From: Spirochaetaceae bacterium | GTDB lineage: Bacteria > Spirochaetota > Leptospiria > Leptospirales > Leptonemataceae | Reading direction: 5' to 3' | DNA length: 64,000 bases | Assembly (NCBI GenBank): GCA_002730875.1 | Contig: PCBI01000019.1 | Span: 310,001 to 374,000 of the forward strand | Part shown: positions 63,443 through 64,000 of the stretch, piece by piece | Layout: each line of letters begins with the position of its first letter | Position numbering within the stretch: the stretch's first letter is position 1 | The notes under the pieces: model-generated | The model's database searches: none | What the model was told of the DNA's origin: nothing | What the model saw: only the letters and a program-made list of their open reading frames with translations | Program-made: the position numbers and the translations under genes

Positions 63443-64000
63443 ATGAGAGTTCTTTCCGGCATTCAGCCCAGCGGGCAGCTTCATCTGGGTAATTACTTCT
63501 CCATGATGCGCCAGATGATTCACTACCAGGACACCGAGGATTTGTTCTGCTTTGTGGCCAGCTATCATGCTTTGACCACGGTATTCGAAAAAGATAAGCT
63601 GGAGGAAGGCATTCGAAACGCAGTCCTGGATTTTCTGGCGCTGGGTATGGACCCGGAGAAGTCTACTTTCTGGGTGCAAAGCGATGTGCCCGAGGTGGTA
63701 GAATTATCCTGGCTTCTATCTACATCGATCACAGTTCCTCAGCTTGAACTCGGGCATTCCTATAAGGATAAAGTAGCTCAGGGAATCAGTCCATCCGGGG
63801 GCCTGTTCTTCTATCCCATCCTCATGGCCGCTGACATCCTGGCTTTCGGTAGCGAAAAGGTCCCGGTAGGTAAGGATCAAAAGCAGCATCTGGAGTTCGC
63901 CCGAGACATCGCCGGAAGATTCAACAACCGCTATGGCGACGTATTTGTTATGCCCGAGCCGGAAATCGGCGATGAGGTGGCGGTAGTGCCTGGCGTCGAT
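63443..64000 (+). CDS. trpS: Tryptophanyl-tRNA synthetase, first 186 residues (cut by window end)
   Basis: Starts at ATG 63443 with [19 protein letters not shown], where HLGN is the HIGH motif. Class I features follow: [29 protein letters not shown] and [14 protein letters not shown], then [18 protein letters not shown]. The KMSKS loop lies beyond the window. It charges tRNA-Trp. Confidence 0.95.
   Translation, partial: MRVLSGIQPSGQLHLGNYFSMMRQMIHYQDTEDLFCFVASYHALTTVFEKDKLEEGIRNAVLDFLALGMDPEKSTFWVQSDVPEVVELSWLLSTSITVPQLELGHSYKDKVAQGISPSGGLFFYPILMAADILAFGSEKVPVGKDQKQHLEFARDIAGRFNNRYGDVFVMPEPEIGDEVAVVPGVD

Overview
The window looks like a chromosomal segment of a spirochaete of the order Leptospirales. 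This rests on the gene order rplY-prs-short glmU-ispE, lipoproteins with a YWxNRxxD block after the lipidated cysteine, DUF1566 lipoproteins, a membrane-anchored 7TM/AraC regulator, and the scpA/scpB, cmk-rpsA and infC-rpmI-rplT neighbourhoods. By eye the GC content is a little above 50 percent, which would fit relatives of Leptonema or Turneriella better than classical Leptospira. Genus-level placement is inference. No rRNA, CRISPR array, prophage or integrase is visible.

Layout. Positions 1-4100 (mostly minus strand) hold pth (cut by the window edge), rplY, prs, a GlmU lacking its acetyltransferase half, tRNA-Gln, ispE and rpmG. Positions 4100-9000 are an accessory stretch: an Rpn-type PD-(D/E)XK nuclease gene between two direct repeats 1450 bp apart, a VapBC-like toxin-antitoxin pair, and unrecognised membrane or secreted proteins. 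Positions 9000-14400 hold signalling genes: a FIST-domain adenylate cyclase with a small exported partner, a divergent 7TMR-DISM/AraC regulator, and a lipoprotein with repeated beta-type blocks. Positions 15200-20300 encode an Lhr-type helicase split by an apparent frameshift. Positions 20400-33000 mix transporters, a four-gene envelope operon, lipA, coaD, a YiiX-like hydrolase, two related lipoproteins, an RDD protein, a hybrid histidine kinase and a tautomerase.

Positions 33000-42650 are mainly housekeeping: typA, an RsbW-like ATPase, a lipoate ligase-like gene, glyA, infC-rpmI-rplT behind a structured leader, a ZapB-like protein, zapA, and a 5-formyl-THF cyclo-ligase gene. The gap between the last two can fold into a long hairpin and is a candidate 6S RNA. 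Positions 42645-52306 form one plus-strand run: cheW, cheA (fused to a CheC-like phosphatase domain), cheB, cheY, scpA, scpB, pheA, tyrA. Positions 53300-58200 carry cmk, rpsA, a TPR membrane protein, short-form hisG and a zinc phospholipase C-like protein. The end holds a DCC thiol oxidoreductase, a small histidine kinase, an EamA transporter, a lipoprotein, a zinc-ribbon protein and the start of trpS.

Three patterns stand out. The first is candidate structured RNAs upstream of infC and of the cyclo-ligase gene. The second is short tandem repeats that change or end reading frames (response regulator, helicase linker, the region before trpS). The third is that many conserved enzymes here carry Ser/Gly/Asp/Glu-rich linkers not typical of their families.
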